Positions 1-6,830 of a DNA stretch of 22,300 nucleotides are shown here, one piece after another. The stretch comes from JAXDLH01 sp034666705. GTDB taxonomy: Bacteria > Chloroflexota > UBA6077 > SHYK01. The translations under genes and the position numbers were made by a program. The first letter of the stretch is position 1; each line of letters opens with the position of its first letter. Location: positions 1-22,300 of the forward strand of contig JAXDLH010000002.1 of the NCBI GenBank assembly GCA_034666705.1, written 5' to 3'. The notes beneath the pieces were generated by a model that was not told the origin of the DNA, searched no databases, and saw only the letters and a program-made list of their open reading frames with translations.

Positions 1-10
1 GGGTCTTTGG

Positions 11-628
11 ATGAATCAGGTGGATCGCCGGGTGCAGCGGTCGCGCAAGCTCCTGCAGGAAGCGTTTCGGCAACTCCTCGCCGAGCAAGGGTTCGACGCC
101 ATTAGCGTGCAGGATGTGGCCGAGCGGGCCGAGGTCAATCGGGGGACGTTCTATGCCCACTTTGCGGACAAGTACGCACTGCTGGAGCAGGTGGTTGGCG
201 AGTCGTTCCAGGACGCGCTACTGCAGCGGGTCCCGCGGGGCGCGCCGTTCACCGCCGAGAATCTCGAGTTGTTGACCGTGGCCGTCCTCGGCTTCCTGGG
301 CGAGTTCAGCAGCCATTGCCGACCATCAGACCGAACGCTCACACCGTTGATCGAGACGAGCATGTGGCGTGAGCTCTACAAACGGCTGCTTGCCTGGCTC
401 GACAACCCCCCGGGCGACGGGACGAAGCTCGCGGTCGCGCCGGAGACTACTGCCACGATGATGAGCTGGGCGATTTTTGGGACCGCCCTGGCCTGGAGTC
501 AGGGCCCGCGGACGGACACCGCGGAAGCCTGCGCCCAACAGATCCTGACGCTCCTGACCGGCGGCCTGGCCCAGCTCGGCCGGCCCCCGGCGGCGTCCCC
601 GGTACGGCAGCTTGCCGCATCAACCTGA
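11..628 (+). CDS. TetR/AcrR family transcriptional regulator
   Basis: A 205-residue protein of usual TetR length. The N-terminal helix-turn-helix is clear: residues about 12-60 hold the three-helix DNA-binding domain, with the recognition-helix region around EVNRGTFYAHF (41-51) followed by DKYALLEQV, a typical TetR ending. The remainder should be the helical ligand-binding and dimerisation domain, which is too divergent to name a ligand. Family members repress nearby genes and release DNA on binding a small molecule. The start is the ATG ten bases into the window, so the promoter and any divergent target gene lie outside the left edge. It converges on the phosphofructokinase gene, so that gene is not an obvious target. 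Family assignment is firm; the regulon is unknown. Confidence 0.9.
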   Translation: MNQVDRRVQRSRKLLQEAFRQLLAEQGFDAISVQDVAERAEVNRGTFYAHFADKYALLEQVVGESFQDALLQRVPRGAPFTAENLELLTVAVLGFLGEFSSHCRPSDRTLTPLIETSMWRELYKRLLAWLDNPPGDGTKLAVAPETTATMMSWAIFGTALAWSQGPRTDTAEACAQQILTLLTGGLAQLGRPPAASPVRQLAAST

Positions 629-681
629 CACGATGGGGCGTGATAGAGATTCTCCGCCTTGCTTTGCATCAGTTCCGTGAC

Positions 682-715
682 GCGGTCTGCCCTGACCGCC
701 TGGAGCGTTTCGCTC
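682..715. terminator. Two small hairpins between convergent genes
   Basis: Two perfect short inverted repeats lie in the 96-base gap between the TetR and phosphofructokinase stop codons. GCGGTC (682-687) pairs with GACCGC (694-699) around a 6-base loop. GAGCG (703-707) pairs with CGCTC (711-715) around TTT. Neither is followed by a T-run on either strand, so this is at best a weak bidirectional terminator, inferred mainly from position. Confidence 0.35.
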
Positions 716-724
716 GCGCTCAAC

Positions 725-1756
725 TCAATAGAAGACGCTGGCTAATTTGTAGAGCGCAGGATCGACGCGCCGCGTGCGGCCGACGATCGCGCTGAGCGGC
801 ACCGGCTCGATCTGTTGTCCGTGCACCGCGGCCAGCACGCCGATGGTCCCATCGTGCAACATGTCGACCGCCGCCACACCGAGCTGCGACGCCCAGCTCC
901 GGTCAAGCGCCGAAGGCGATCCGCCACGTTGCAGGTGCCCTAACACGGTGACCCGAGTCTCGAGCCCGGTGCGATGCTCGATGAGCCGCGACAGGGTGTC
1001 GCCTACGCCGCGACGGTCGAGCCGGACGTGGCCGAAGGCATCGACCTCTTGGACTGATTCCTTCGAGGCGATGTCTGGCATCTCCACGCCTTCAGAGACC
1101 ACGATGATCGAGAACTCTTTGCCCAGGGCGTACCGGCGTTGCACATGGTCGCAGACCCTGGCGACCTCAACCGGCACTTCTGGAATCAAGATGAAATCGG
1201 CGCCGCCCGCGATCCCTCCGATCACGGCTACCCAGCCAGTATCCCGGCCCATGACCTCGGTGACCAGCACGCGGTGATGGGCACTCGCCGTGGTGTGCAG
1301 GCGATCGAGCCCATCCACCACGGTGCCGACCGCGGTGTCGAACCCGATGCAGTAATCGGTCTCGCACAGGTCATTGTCGACGGTCTTGGGGATGCCGACC
1401 ACGGGGATGCCCATCTCGTTGAGCCGGCAGGCCACCGACAGCGTGTCGTCACCACCAATGACGGCCAGGGCGTCCAGACCAAACGCCGCAATGTTGCGGG
1501 TGAGCTGGGCCATGTCGGCGTCGTTCTTCAATGGATTCGTCCGTGAGGTGCCGAGAATGGTGCCCCCGAGATGAAGGATGCCAGACACATCCGTCTGAGC
1601 GATCTCGCGGACCTCCCCTTTACCCAGGAGGCCGGCCCATCCATTGCGGATCCCCACTGGCTGGTCACCCAGGGCAAAACACTGCCGCGCGACCGCCCGG
1701 ATCGCGGCGTTGAGGCCGGGCGCGTCGCCGCCCCCCGTGAGAATCCCAATCCGCAT
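725..1756 (-). CDS. pfp: 6-phosphofructokinase, probably pyrophosphate-dependent
   Basis: A 343-residue protein matching the usual length of short bacterial phosphofructokinases, which phosphorylate fructose 6-phosphate to fructose 1,6-bisphosphate in glycolysis. The N-terminal GGGDAPGLNAAIR (8-20) is the phosphate-donor loop. TVDND (125-129) carries the catalytic aspartates, and MGRDTGW (169-175) is the sugar-phosphate site. Two donor-specificity positions read Asp104 (GGDDT) and Lys124 (PKTVDND). In this family Asp104 together with Lys124 marks pyrophosphate users, whereas ATP enzymes have Gly at 104. I therefore infer a reversible PPi-dependent enzyme. The ATG at 1756 is chosen because an AAGGGCGG-like ribosome site precedes it and homology starts there; the frame stays open a further 117 codons upstream without recognisable sequence. 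The family is certain; donor preference is inferred. Confidence 0.9.
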   Translation of the reverse strand: MRIGILTGGGDAPGLNAAIRAVARQCFALGDQPVGIRNGWAGLLGKGEVREIAQTDVSGILHLGGTILGTSRTNPLKNDADMAQLTRNIAAFGLDALAVIGGDDTLSVACRLNEMGIPVVGIPKTVDNDLCETDYCIGFDTAVGTVVDGLDRLHTTASAHHRVLVTEVMGRDTGWVAVIGGIAGGADFILIPEVPVEVARVCDHVQRRYALGKEFSIIVVSEGVEMPDIASKESVQEVDAFGHVRLDRRGVGDTLSRLIEHRTGLETRVTVLGHLQRGGSPSALDRSWASQLGVAAVDMLHDGTIGVLAAVHGQQIEPVPLSAIVGRTRRVDPALYKLASVFY

Positions 1757-2335
1757 CGCACACCGCCCTTTCAGTCCTGGTCCGTTACCCCGGAGCCACC
1801 GCGCCCCGAGCCGCCAATCGGGCAAGGCGCCTACCACAACCTGCGTCACCACTTCATCGTACAAAACGGTGAGCACGCGAAGTTGCAGGCGCCCATCGTC
1901 CAGCCAGATGGCGTCACCCGGCGGCCCCGCGCAGCTTCGCGTATCGACGCTCGTTCTCCTCGACCTTGCTGGGGGGGGGAATGCAAGCGCGGTGTCAAGC
2001 CCCGCAGCCACGAGCTCGGGCTCAAGATGGCCAGTGGCCTGACCCAGAGTTGCGACGGTTTTTGCGCGTCGACGAGCGTTGTGCATAGACCATGTTACAC
2101 GCTGCACGATGGGATCTCACATCTTAGTGCACATCGCATAAATATATGGGGCAGAAAGTTGGCAATTAGCGCTAGCGAAGGCCAACGCAGTGTTGGACCT
2201 CAATGAACAGCAGCTGGGGATCTGGCGATCCTGAGCAACCACCACTGTGAACTCTTCGCCGCTCGGGCAGCAGAAGGCGTCCTGTTACAGGTACGCGGGG
2301 AGCACTATCTCCAATCCCAAAGGAAGAGCATTTGA
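1757..2335. other. Gene-free stretch, possibly holding a decayed gene
   Basis: No convincing gene is present. Open frames over 1757-2110 have no recognisable protein character and look like by-products of high GC. The stretch includes a run of nine G at about 1971-1979 and an AT-richer patch near 2137-2150. Between about 2145 and 2335 two short plus-strand frames read like protein (one includes ALAKANAVLDLNEQQLG, the other ends just before 2336), but they are in different frames and interrupted. This could be a broken small gene or chance. Confidence 0.4.
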
Positions 2336-2349
2336 TCAGTGAATGCTCT
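2325..2349. repeat. 8-bp inverted repeat over a stop codon
   Basis: AGAGCATT (2325-2332) and AATGCTCT (2342-2349) form a perfect inverted repeat with a 9-base spacer containing TGATCA. It spans the stop codon of the minus-strand nuclease/HEPN-like gene. It may act as a hairpin at the end of that transcript, but no T-tract follows, so a terminator role is only a guess. Confidence 0.35.
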
Positions 2350-3007
2350 GAACTTCCTCTCGCAACCCCTCCGTCACCGCCAGTAAACTCTTCAGCAATT
2401 GCGGCTCTATTATTGCGGGACCCACGCCATGCGCGAAGGCGTTCCTTACAGTTGCGGCTTCCTCTAGCGGGGAGTAGTCTCGACGGTCCACCACGCCTTG
2501 AGTTGCGAGTTCCTTGACGATTTGTGGCGGGGAGAGCCGATTGACCGGAATTCCCTCCTGCCGAGCGAGGTGCCGCAGAAGCGCTTCAGTATCAGCCCAA
2601 AGCAGTAGGAAGGCGGCCTGTAGCTGGTCAAGCTCGAATAACGCGCGCACCTGCTGCAGATGAGTGTCCACCACTAGCAGATCCCAGGGCGATTTCTCAT
2701 CCGCTTGGCTCCCTCGACGCGGGTTAGTGACCACCAACTCGAAACGCCAGCCGGCGTGCTTGCTGACCCGCGAGCTGACTTCATGGGTCTCATCCGAACG
2801 GTCGAAACCACGGACCGACTTCACCTCAATTACCACGGATTCTCGGTCACCGATAGCAATGAGATCTGGAGGATAGTCGCCAAGGAACTCGGGCACGTCG
2901 GGCCCGGTCGGCTCGACAAACACTCGATACCCCGCGCGGCGATACTCACGGGCGACTTCCTGGATCTTCCTTCGCTCACGCAGTCGGGTGATATCCGGCA
3001 CAGTCAC
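2336..3007 (-). CDS. PD-(D/E)xK nuclease-like protein with C-terminal HEPN-like domain
   Basis: A 223-residue two-part protein. Residues about 10-115 resemble the AHJR-type restriction-endonuclease fold: a basic helix (RERRKIQEVAREYRRAGY), then PPDLIAIG and VVIEVKSVRG, giving Asp48, Glu61 and Lys63 as a PD-(D/E)xK-type metal site. Residues about 125-220 are helical and carry RNAFAHG (188-194), which fits the Rx4-6H signature of HEPN domains, many of which are RNases. The GTG start overlaps the stop of the upstream RusA-like gene as GTGA, so the pair should be translationally coupled. A role in DNA processing or in defence/toxicity is inference; the nuclease-like reading is stronger than the HEPN reading. 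There is no signal peptide or membrane segment. Confidence 0.7.
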   Translation of the reverse strand: MTVPDITRLRERRKIQEVAREYRRAGYRVFVEPTGPDVPEFLGDYPPDLIAIGDRESVVIEVKSVRGFDRSDETHEVSSRVSKHAGWRFELVVTNPRRGSQADEKSPWDLLVVDTHLQQVRALFELDQLQAAFLLLWADTEALLRHLARQEGIPVNRLSPPQIVKELATQGVVDRRDYSPLEEAATVRNAFAHGVGPAIIEPQLLKSLLAVTEGLREEVQSIH

Positions 3008-3414
3008 GGCAATAATTCCTCGTCTGGAGCACTCTCAATCCGAACGTACACGAATTCGTCCCCACGCACGAATGCGTCGGCGATCACTTGCGACATGCGC
3101 CGAACTCGGTATGGCCCGTCCACGGGCATTTTACTCGCGCTCGCCGCAACGATAACCCGATCATCTACATAGATCCGGCCGTTCATCGCGTCCTGGATGG
3201 GCTTCAGCATGTTGTCGTTATCCATACGGATTGTCGCACCTTCGTGGTAGTAGACGACAGTAATCTTGATCGGAACATTGATGGGAGCATCCCCTCTCGG
3301 CCAGAGCGCCAGCGCGGCAGCCAACACCGTCCGCCGCCACTCCTGAAGTCGATCACGTCGCCTGGCTTGATGCGACAGCGGTGGTCCGGGGACAGTAAAT
3401 TCGAAGGGGAGCAA
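3004..3414 (-). CDS. RusA family crossover junction endodeoxyribonuclease
   Basis: About 136 residues, the size of RusA resolvases, which cut Holliday junctions as dimers. The diagnostic block MDNDNMLKPIQDAMNG followed by YVDD supplies the acidic metal ligands (Asp65, Asp67, Asp84/85) and the conserved lysine (Lys71), counted from a TTG start at 3414. That start is preferred because the protein then opens MLPFEFTVPGPP, as family members do, and because GGAGAGG and AGAGG lie just upstream. The frame stays open to 3564, but that extension is Cys-rich and unlike the family. A GTG at 3435 is an alternative. Its stop overlaps the start of the nuclease/HEPN-like gene by four bases. RusA genes are often phage-derived, but no other phage genes are visible here. 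Confidence 0.85.
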   Translation of the reverse strand: MLPFEFTVPGPPLSHQARRRDRLQEWRRTVLAAALALWPRGDAPINVPIKITVVYYHEGATIRMDNDNMLKPIQDAMNGRIYVDDRVIVAASASKMPVDGPYRVRRMSQVIADAFVRGDEFVYVRIESAPDEELLP

Positions 3415-3577
3415 TGAACCTCTACCTCTCCGCACCCAACCAGACAGATCCGGGCAACACGTGCACAGAGCATGATGGCCGAAGCACTGGCACCCCACCG
3501 GTAGCTTGCTAATAGACGTCAATTGGCGCGGTGTCGCGCAGGCAGCGCAGACCGCGGCGCGCACGGCGTCGGCGCTT

Positions 3578-4597
3578 CTACCGCCGGGCGATGGCGAGGC
3601 TGGAGATTGGCGGCAGGCCGCCCAGGATGCGCTCGAAGCGCTCGCCGCCGTGTCGGCTCATCCATACGGAGCCGTCGGTCATCCCAGCGAAGCACACCTC
3701 GGGGTCATCGGGATCGCCGACGAGCCCGCGCGGCACCGGGTGGAAATCCGCATCGACCGCGTGCTCGAGGATGCGCCATGTCTCACCCTGATCCTCGCTG
3801 CGGGCGAAGGCCAGACCCGGCGCCTCGGGCTTGTTCCAGCCGCCAGGACCGATCGCGGTCGCCGCCGTGAGCAACTCGTGCGGGCGGCTCGGCCGCACCA
3901 CCACGTACGCCGGGGTGTAGTGGTACTCGTCGAACCCCTTGGCTTTGGTGAAGGTCGCGCCCCGGTCCGTGCTCCGGAAGACGCCCTTGCCGCCGGTCGC
4001 GATCACGACGTTCGAATCATCTGGCATCACGGTGATCCAGTGGCCGTCGTGGTCCATTCCCTCCGCGAGCTGCTCCCAGCTCGCGCCGCCATCCAGGCTG
4101 CGCACCGCCCAGCCCTCCTCGATGGCCCCGTAGACCGCGGCCGGGTCGTGCGGATCAATGGCCAGGCTCTTCATCCGGCTCACGTGCGGCGGCACGGGGC
4201 CCGTCCAACCTTGCGTCGTTCGCAGCATCTGGAGCGACTCGCACTCACGCCACGTCTCGCCGTGGTCGTCGCTGCGGAATACGTCGGTCGGGCACGTCCC
4301 CGCCCATAACGTCTTGGTCTGGGGGTGCTGGGCGATCGACCACACGTCCTTGTAGCGCATACCCCGGTTCATCTCGCGCCAACTCTCGCCCTGATCCTCG
4401 CTGACGAAAAAGCCCGCGCGGGTGCTCCCGGCGTAGAGGCGACGCGGGTCATCCACGTCCTGGAGGACTGGGGCACGCATCACGCCCGTTCCCTGGAAGC
4501 CGACGGGCCGCGCCGCGAGCTCACCGTCCTCCTCCTCGATCAGGAAGAGGCCGTCGGCGGTACCCGCGAAGAGGATCCACTCCGATCGAACCGCCAT
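3578..4597 (-). CDS. Asp-box (BNR/sortilin-like) beta-propeller protein
   Basis: A 339-residue protein built from repeats. Six Asp-box motifs of the S-x-D-x-G-x-[TS]-[WF] type occur at about 66-73, 109-116, 167-174, 209-216, 267-274 and 314-321, for example SEDQGESW and SDDHGETW. They are separated by strands ending in L-x-A-G-T or V-Y-G-A patterns. This predicts a beta-propeller of the sialidase/VPS10/photosystem-assembly type. The sialidase Arg triad and acid residues are not evident, so a catalytic call is not supported; such proteins are often annotated loosely as glycosyl hydrolases. There is no signal peptide, so it is likely cytoplasmic. The ATG at 4597 has a strong GAGGAGGG site. It is about 160 bases upstream of the RusA-like gene on the same strand, and a link between them is uncertain. 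Confidence 0.85.
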   Translation of the reverse strand: MAVRSEWILFAGTADGLFLIEEEDGELAARPVGFQGTGVMRAPVLQDVDDPRRLYAGSTRAGFFVSEDQGESWREMNRGMRYKDVWSIAQHPQTKTLWAGTCPTDVFRSDDHGETWRECESLQMLRTTQGWTGPVPPHVSRMKSLAIDPHDPAAVYGAIEEGWAVRSLDGGASWEQLAEGMDHDGHWITVMPDDSNVVIATGGKGVFRSTDRGATFTKAKGFDEYHYTPAYVVVRPSRPHELLTAATAIGPGGWNKPEAPGLAFARSEDQGETWRILEHAVDADFHPVPRGLVGDPDDPEVCFAGMTDGSVWMSRHGGERFERILGGLPPISSLAIARR

Positions 4598-4670
4598 GCT
4601 GCCCTCCTCGATGTGCTGGCCCTTTATAGCGCCGGGTTGCGGCGATTGCTAGGCCCCCAGAATATGGGAA

Positions 4671-4698
4671 GGCCCCGGAGGTGGGGACCTCCGGGGCC
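4671..4698. terminator. Perfect 12-bp stem-loop
   Basis: GGCCCCGGAGGT (4671-4682) and ACCTCCGGGGCC (4687-4698) form a perfect 12-bp stem with a GGGG loop. It lies about 75 bases upstream of the propeller start and 260 bases before the GH5 start. On neither strand is it followed by a clean T-run. It could be a terminator, a 5' leader hairpin of the minus-strand gene, or an insulating element between divergent promoters. The structure is certain; the role is not. Confidence 0.5.
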
Positions 4699-4929
4699 GG
4701 GGGGCGGGAACCAGCACGACACCAGGGGAGGGACAGAACCGTGGGTGATGGACCAGACAACTCAGTCGTGCTGTGGGGATTCTATGATGATCCGGTCGCG
4801 GGCGCTGTGAGCCCGGTCACCCGGCCAATGTGATGCGCGCTACTCCCCACCCCGGGTGAAAAGCACCATTACACCTGCATTACGTCATGCATCAGTGTGA
4901 AACGTCTTTGGCGCCGAGCCCGTTAGACT

Positions 4930-4941
4930 AGGGTTAACCCT
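4930..4941. promoter_or_regulatory. 12-bp perfect palindrome before GH5 gene
   Basis: AGGGTTAACCCT is a perfect palindrome ending 17 bases before the GTG start of the GH5 gene. Its size, symmetry and position fit a repressor operator controlling the polysaccharide locus. No regulator gene is adjacent, so this is inference from position. Confidence 0.35.
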
Positions 4942-4958
4942 GTCACTCCTCTGGTGCG

Positions 4959-6554
4959 GTGCCGCTCACATTGCTTGCTTCCCGTTTCCCGCTTAGTGCG
5001 TTCCTTGGGCTCCTCATTCCCCTCGCGGTCGTGCTGACGACCCTGGGGGTGGCGTTGCGGCACGTTGCTGCGTCGGATGGCCCAGACCCAGTCGCGCCCC
5101 CGGTGGCGTTCGCGCCGCCAGGCGCCTCAGCGCTCCACACCGACGGCGCCCAGCTCGTCGACGCCGACGGCCAGGTGGTGCTCATCAACGGCGTCAACTG
5201 GTTCGGGCTCGAGACGAGCGCCTTTGCACCGCACGGTCTCTGGGCACGCAACTACGACGACATGCTGGCGCAGATTGCGGCGAGTGGCTTCAACACGGTC
5301 CGCCTCCCCTTCAGCGACCAGCTGCTCGAGCCGAGCAGCGTGCCGCAGGGCATCGACTACCAGCGCAACCCTGACCTCCAGGGCATGTCTGGTCTGGCCG
5401 TCATGGACGCGATCATTGCCGCGGCCGGTCGCCACGGCCTGGCGGTGATCCTCGATCGGCATCGACCCACGGCGGCGGCGCAGTCGGAGCTGTGGTACAC
5501 GCCCCAGGTCCCCGAGTCGCGCTGGATCCAGGACTGGCAAATGCTCGCCGCGCGCTATCGCGGCAATCCGACGGTGATCGGTGCGGACCTGCATAACGAG
5601 CCGCATGGCCCGGCGACCTGGGGCGACGGCAACCTGGCGACCGATTGGCGACTGGCAGCGGAGCGCGCTGGCAACGCGGTGCTAGCGGTCAATCCGGACT
5701 GGCTGATCTTCGTCGAAGGGATCGAGCACCGCGGCGATGACTGGTACTGGTGGGGCGGCAACCTCGCGCCAGCGCGCGACGCCCCCGTGCGCCTCTCCGC
5801 CCCGGATAAGCTCGTCTACGCCCCGCACGACTACGGCCCGGGCGTCTACCGTCAGCCCTGGTTTACGGCGCCCGACTTCCCGAACAACCTGCCGCCGATC
5901 TGGCAGGCGCACTGGGCGTACCTCCAGCAGGAGGGGATCGCACCGGTGTTCGTCGGCGAGTTCGGCGGGCGCTCGGTTGGCAGCGACGCGGAGGGGATCT
6001 GGCAGCAGAGTTTGCTCAGCTACCTGCGCGCCAACGGCATTAGCTACACCTACTGGTCCTGGAATCCCGACTCCGGCGATACCGGCGGCATCCTCGAGGA
6101 CGACTGGAACACGCTGGACCAGCGCAAGCTGGCGATGCTGTCGTCCGACCCGACCGTCGCCACCAGCGTGGCGGCGGGCCAACCGGTCGCGACGGCGGGC
6201 CAACCGGTCGCGGCGCCGACCGACCCATCGCCGGCCCCGTCATCCGGCACCGCATCCGAGCCCGTCACGCCCCCGGCGTTGGCCGCGCCGCCGGCGGCGC
6301 CCACGGTCGCCGCACCACCCTGCATGGCGAACCCATCGCAATTCGCGGCGTCCGCGCCACCGGGCGCACTCCACGCCGCCGGCGGCCCATTCGACCCCGA
6401 TCCGCAGCACGCGCTCGCCGGGTTCGGCGGGCCGAGCGACGGCGATGCGGCCCATCGCCAGGCCCGCGCCCAGGACGAGCTGCTCTACTTCCAGACCTTC
6501 GGCTCGCCCTGGCCCTGCGCCGCCTACACGACCGGCACCGGAGCCACGCCGTGA
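4959..6554 (+). CDS. Secreted or anchored GH5 cellulase-like glycoside hydrolase
   Basis: A 531-residue protein. An N-terminal hydrophobic segment (about 12-34) acts as signal peptide or anchor. The catalytic (beta/alpha)8 domain spans about 58-395: INGVNWFG (76-83), NTVRLPF (112-118), LDRHRP (165-170), LHNEP (211-215) with acid/base Glu214, and VFVGEFGG (330-337) with nucleophile Glu334. All GH5 landmarks are present, so it should cleave a beta-glucan or related glycan outside the membrane. Residues about 396-455 form a Pro/Ala/Thr-rich linker containing a duplicated AGQPVA unit (tandem DNA repeat at 6173-6212). The tail has two cysteines (455, 520) but no recognised domain. The start is GTG with a weak ribosome site. 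As first gene of the locus it is likely a glycan-trimming partner of the synthase downstream. Confidence 0.88.
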   Translation: MPLTLLASRFPLSAFLGLLIPLAVVLTTLGVALRHVAASDGPDPVAPPVAFAPPGASALHTDGAQLVDADGQVVLINGVNWFGLETSAFAPHGLWARNYDDMLAQIAASGFNTVRLPFSDQLLEPSSVPQGIDYQRNPDLQGMSGLAVMDAIIAAAGRHGLAVILDRHRPTAAAQSELWYTPQVPESRWIQDWQMLAARYRGNPTVIGADLHNEPHGPATWGDGNLATDWRLAAERAGNAVLAVNPDWLIFVEGIEHRGDDWYWWGGNLAPARDAPVRLSAPDKLVYAPHDYGPGVYRQPWFTAPDFPNNLPPIWQAHWAYLQQEGIAPVFVGEFGGRSVGSDAEGIWQQSLLSYLRANGISYTYWSWNPDSGDTGGILEDDWNTLDQRKLAMLSSDPTVATSVAAGQPVATAGQPVAAPTDPSPAPSSGTASEPVTPPALAAPPAAPTVAAPPCMANPSQFAASAPPGALHAAGGPFDPDPQHALAGFGGPSDGDAAHRQARAQDELLYFQTFGSPWPCAAYTTGTGATP

Positions 6555-6589
6555 GCTGCACACGACCAGCATGGCTGAGCCAAGGTTCA

Positions 6590-6825
6590 CCCCTATCCCA
6601 CCCGCTCGCCCTGAGGCTCTCGAAGGGCCCCGTCCGAGGGGGAGGGAGCAACTGCCACCCGTCGAGGAGAGTCATCCTGACGTTCGGTATGGCTCCCCCT
6701 TCCCGTCGCGGGCAAGGGGGGCGGGGGGTTAGGTTCCCCGCCCTCCCTGCGAGGAACGGCACAACTTTCCCCGCCCCCCTGGCGAGTCCCTTCGACGGGC
6801 TCAGGGTGAGCGGTTAGGGAGGGGG
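6590..6825. repeat. MITE-like element with imperfect 38-bp terminal inverted repeats
   Basis: The left arm (6590-6627) and right arm (6788-6825) are inverted copies matching at 29 of 38 positions, sharing CCGCTC, CCCTGAG and TCGAAGGG blocks. The interior holds another GC-rich inverted repeat (6695-6720, stem CCCCCTT/AAGGGGG plus CCCG/CGGG with one bulge). There is no coding capacity. It fills nearly all of the 276-base gap between the GH5 and GT39 genes, and its right arm supplies the GGGAGGGGG ribosome site of the GT39 gene. It looks like a non-autonomous dispersed repeat; other copies cannot be checked here. Confidence 0.55.
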
Positions 6826-6830
6826 CAACC

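Larger units (their letters stand above)
4598..4958. other. Divergent intergenic region with hairpin and palindrome
   Basis: This 361-base gap separates the minus-strand propeller gene from the plus-strand GH5 gene, so it should hold both promoters. I see no gene in it. It contains a strong 12-bp hairpin (4671-4698), a TGCAT/ATGCA inverted repeat (4876-4891) and a 12-bp palindrome just before the GH5 start (4930-4941). No convincing sigma-70 -35/-10 pair could be placed. Confidence 0.6.

Noticed and set aside
1757..2107. N-terminal extension of the phosphofructokinase by 117 codons
   Set aside because: Family homology and a ribosome site both begin at 1756; the extension shows no recognisable sequence.
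3415..3564. Cys-rich N-terminal extension of the RusA-like protein (possible zinc site)
   Set aside because: RusA proteins start near the PFEF block, and the TTG at 3414 has upstream ribosome-site sequence. The cysteines show no regular metal-binding spacing.
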